Positions 4,719 to 5,423 of a DNA stretch of 5,423 bases are shown here, piece after piece. A program made the translations under genes and the position numbers. How positions within the stretch are numbered: position 1 is the stretch's first letter; every line of letters begins with the position of its first letter. A model generated the notes under the pieces. That model ran no database searches. It was not told where the DNA came from and was given only the letters and a program-made list of their open reading frames with translations. This DNA comes from CAYUUP01 sp964447925 (GTDB lineage: Bacteria > Bacillota > Clostridia > Oscillospirales > Oscillospiraceae), in contig CAYUUP010000096.1 in NCBI GenBank assembly GCA_964447925.1, positions 1 to 5,423 on the forward strand, written 5' to 3'.

Positions 4719-5423
4719 ATGAACTCGACAATGGAAGAGATCCGGCGTGAGGGAGGCCCCAAGGGGGGGTTGTACCGACCGGAATTTGAACACGATGCCT
4801 GCGGCATCGGCGCAGTGGTGGATATCCAGGGTCGCAGGAGCCACGCCACGGTGGATCAAGCGCTGCAGATTGTGGAAAAGCTGGAACACCGGGCCGGAAA
4901 GGACGCCGAGGGCAAAACCGGCGATGGCGTAGGCATCCTGCTGCAAATATCCCACCGCTTTTTCAAGAAGGCCGCCGCCGCTCAGGGCATCACCCTGAAG
5001 GGTGAGCGGGACTACGGCGTGGGGATGTTCTTCTTCCCTCAAGATACCCTGAAGCGGAGCCTGGCCAAGCGGATGTTCGAGGTCATTTTGAAAAAGGAGG
5101 GTATGCGGCTGCTGGGTTGGCGGACCGTCCCCACTGACCCCGGCATCCTGGGGCAGAAGGCCCTCTCCAAGATGCCCTGCATCGAGCAGGCTCTGATAGA
5201 ACGTCCGGCCAACGTGATCCGTGGGCTGGACTTTGACCGCAAGCTCTATGTGGCCCGGCGGGTCTTTGAGCAGTCCAATGACAACACCTATGTGGCTTCC
5301 TGCTCATCCCGTACCATCGTCTACAAAGGTATGTTCCTGGTGGGGCAGCTGCGGCGGTTCTATCTGGATTTGCAGGATGAGGACTATGAATCCGCTATCG
5401 CCATGGTACACTCCCGCTTCTCC
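4719..5423 (+). CDS. gltB: Glutamate synthase large subunit, N-terminal glutamine amidotransferase part (partial)
   Basis: Large GOGAT subunit, which transfers the glutamine amide to 2-oxoglutarate to give two glutamates. The visible 235 residues form most of the N-terminal class II (Ntn) glutamine amidotransferase domain of a protein that normally has about 1500. The frame is open to the window edge. DACGIGAVVDIQG places the nucleophile at Cys28; known GOGATs remove a propeptide of comparable length to expose it as the N-terminus. LEHRAGKDAEGKTGDGVGI follows, with Arg58 expected to bind glutamine and TGDG at 67-70. Later come SSRTIVYKGM (196-205) and a terminal MVHSRFS. HRA in place of the common HRG is a small oddity. 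The gene follows dapL after a leader with a terminator/hexaloop switch. In Gram-positive bacteria this subunit is often named gltA, so the symbol is a naming choice. The family is certain. Confidence 0.95.
   Translation, partial: MNSTMEEIRREGGPKGGLYRPEFEHDACGIGAVVDIQGRRSHATVDQALQIVEKLEHRAGKDAEGKTGDGVGILLQISHRFFKKAAAAQGITLKGERDYGVGMFFFPQDTLKRSLAKRMFEVILKKEGMRLLGWRTVPTDPGILGQKALSKMPCIEQALIERPANVIRGLDFDRKLYVARRVFEQSNDNTYVASCSSRTIVYKGMFLVGQLRRFYLDLQDEDYESAIAMVHSRFS

Noticed and set aside
1..5423. CRISPR array, tRNA/rRNA genes, insertion sequences or phage genes
   Set aside because: No spaced direct repeats, RNA gene signatures, transposase-like proteins or terminal inverted repeats were seen. 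The window is ordinary metabolic sequence with unusual leaders.

Overview
The window looks like draft-genome or metagenome sequence from a GC-rich Gram-positive anaerobe of class Clostridia. An Oscillospiraceae-type gut bacterium (Oscillibacter/Flavonifractor-like) is my inference. The grounds are an unadenylylated GSI-alpha glutamine synthetase that closely follows Bacillus subtilis GlnA, a type III glutamine synthetase, an ANTAR regulator directly behind glnA, the DapL aminotransferase route to lysine, strong AGGAGG-type ribosome sites and sigma-A promoters. A run of ten Ns at 534-543 marks an assembly gap.

Layout: positions 1-904 (minus) hold the N-terminal part of glnN (type III glutamine synthetase), which runs off the left edge and is broken by the N run. 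Positions 905-1327 are a divergent control region with a sigma-A promoter on each strand. The glnN side has a roughly 180-nt structured leader with a GC-rich hairpin and a terminator-like hairpin. The glnA side has a short leader without a terminator. Positions 1328-2656 are glnA (type I glutamine synthetase), 2759-3289 a receiver-like plus ANTAR RNA-binding regulator, and 3349-4572 dapL (LL-diaminopimelate aminotransferase). Positions 4573-4718 are a leader with a 14-bp terminator stem that competes with a smaller hexaloop hairpin. Positions 4719-5423 hold the start of the large glutamate synthase (GOGAT) subunit, cut by the right edge.

Together the genes form an ammonium-assimilation locus: two unrelated glutamine synthetases, GOGAT, which turns glutamine plus 2-oxoglutarate into glutamate, and a glutamate-consuming aminotransferase feeding cell-wall and lysine synthesis. 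The most interesting point is regulatory. The ANTAR family acts by binding RNA hairpins with six-base loops (A at loop position 1, G at position 4) and preventing termination. A perfect example of such a hairpin (loop AACGGG) lies before the GOGAT gene, and a weaker one (loop AATGAC) lies in the glnN leader. In both cases the 5' arm of a terminator is built from the hexaloop hairpin's own 5' arm and loop, so the two folds exclude each other. This suggests that the regulator encoded here switches GOGAT and GSIII by antitermination, while glnA and the regulator come from a simple strong promoter. The second hexaloop hairpin expected of the classic two-hairpin ANTAR site is not convincing in either leader, so the model is a hypothesis.
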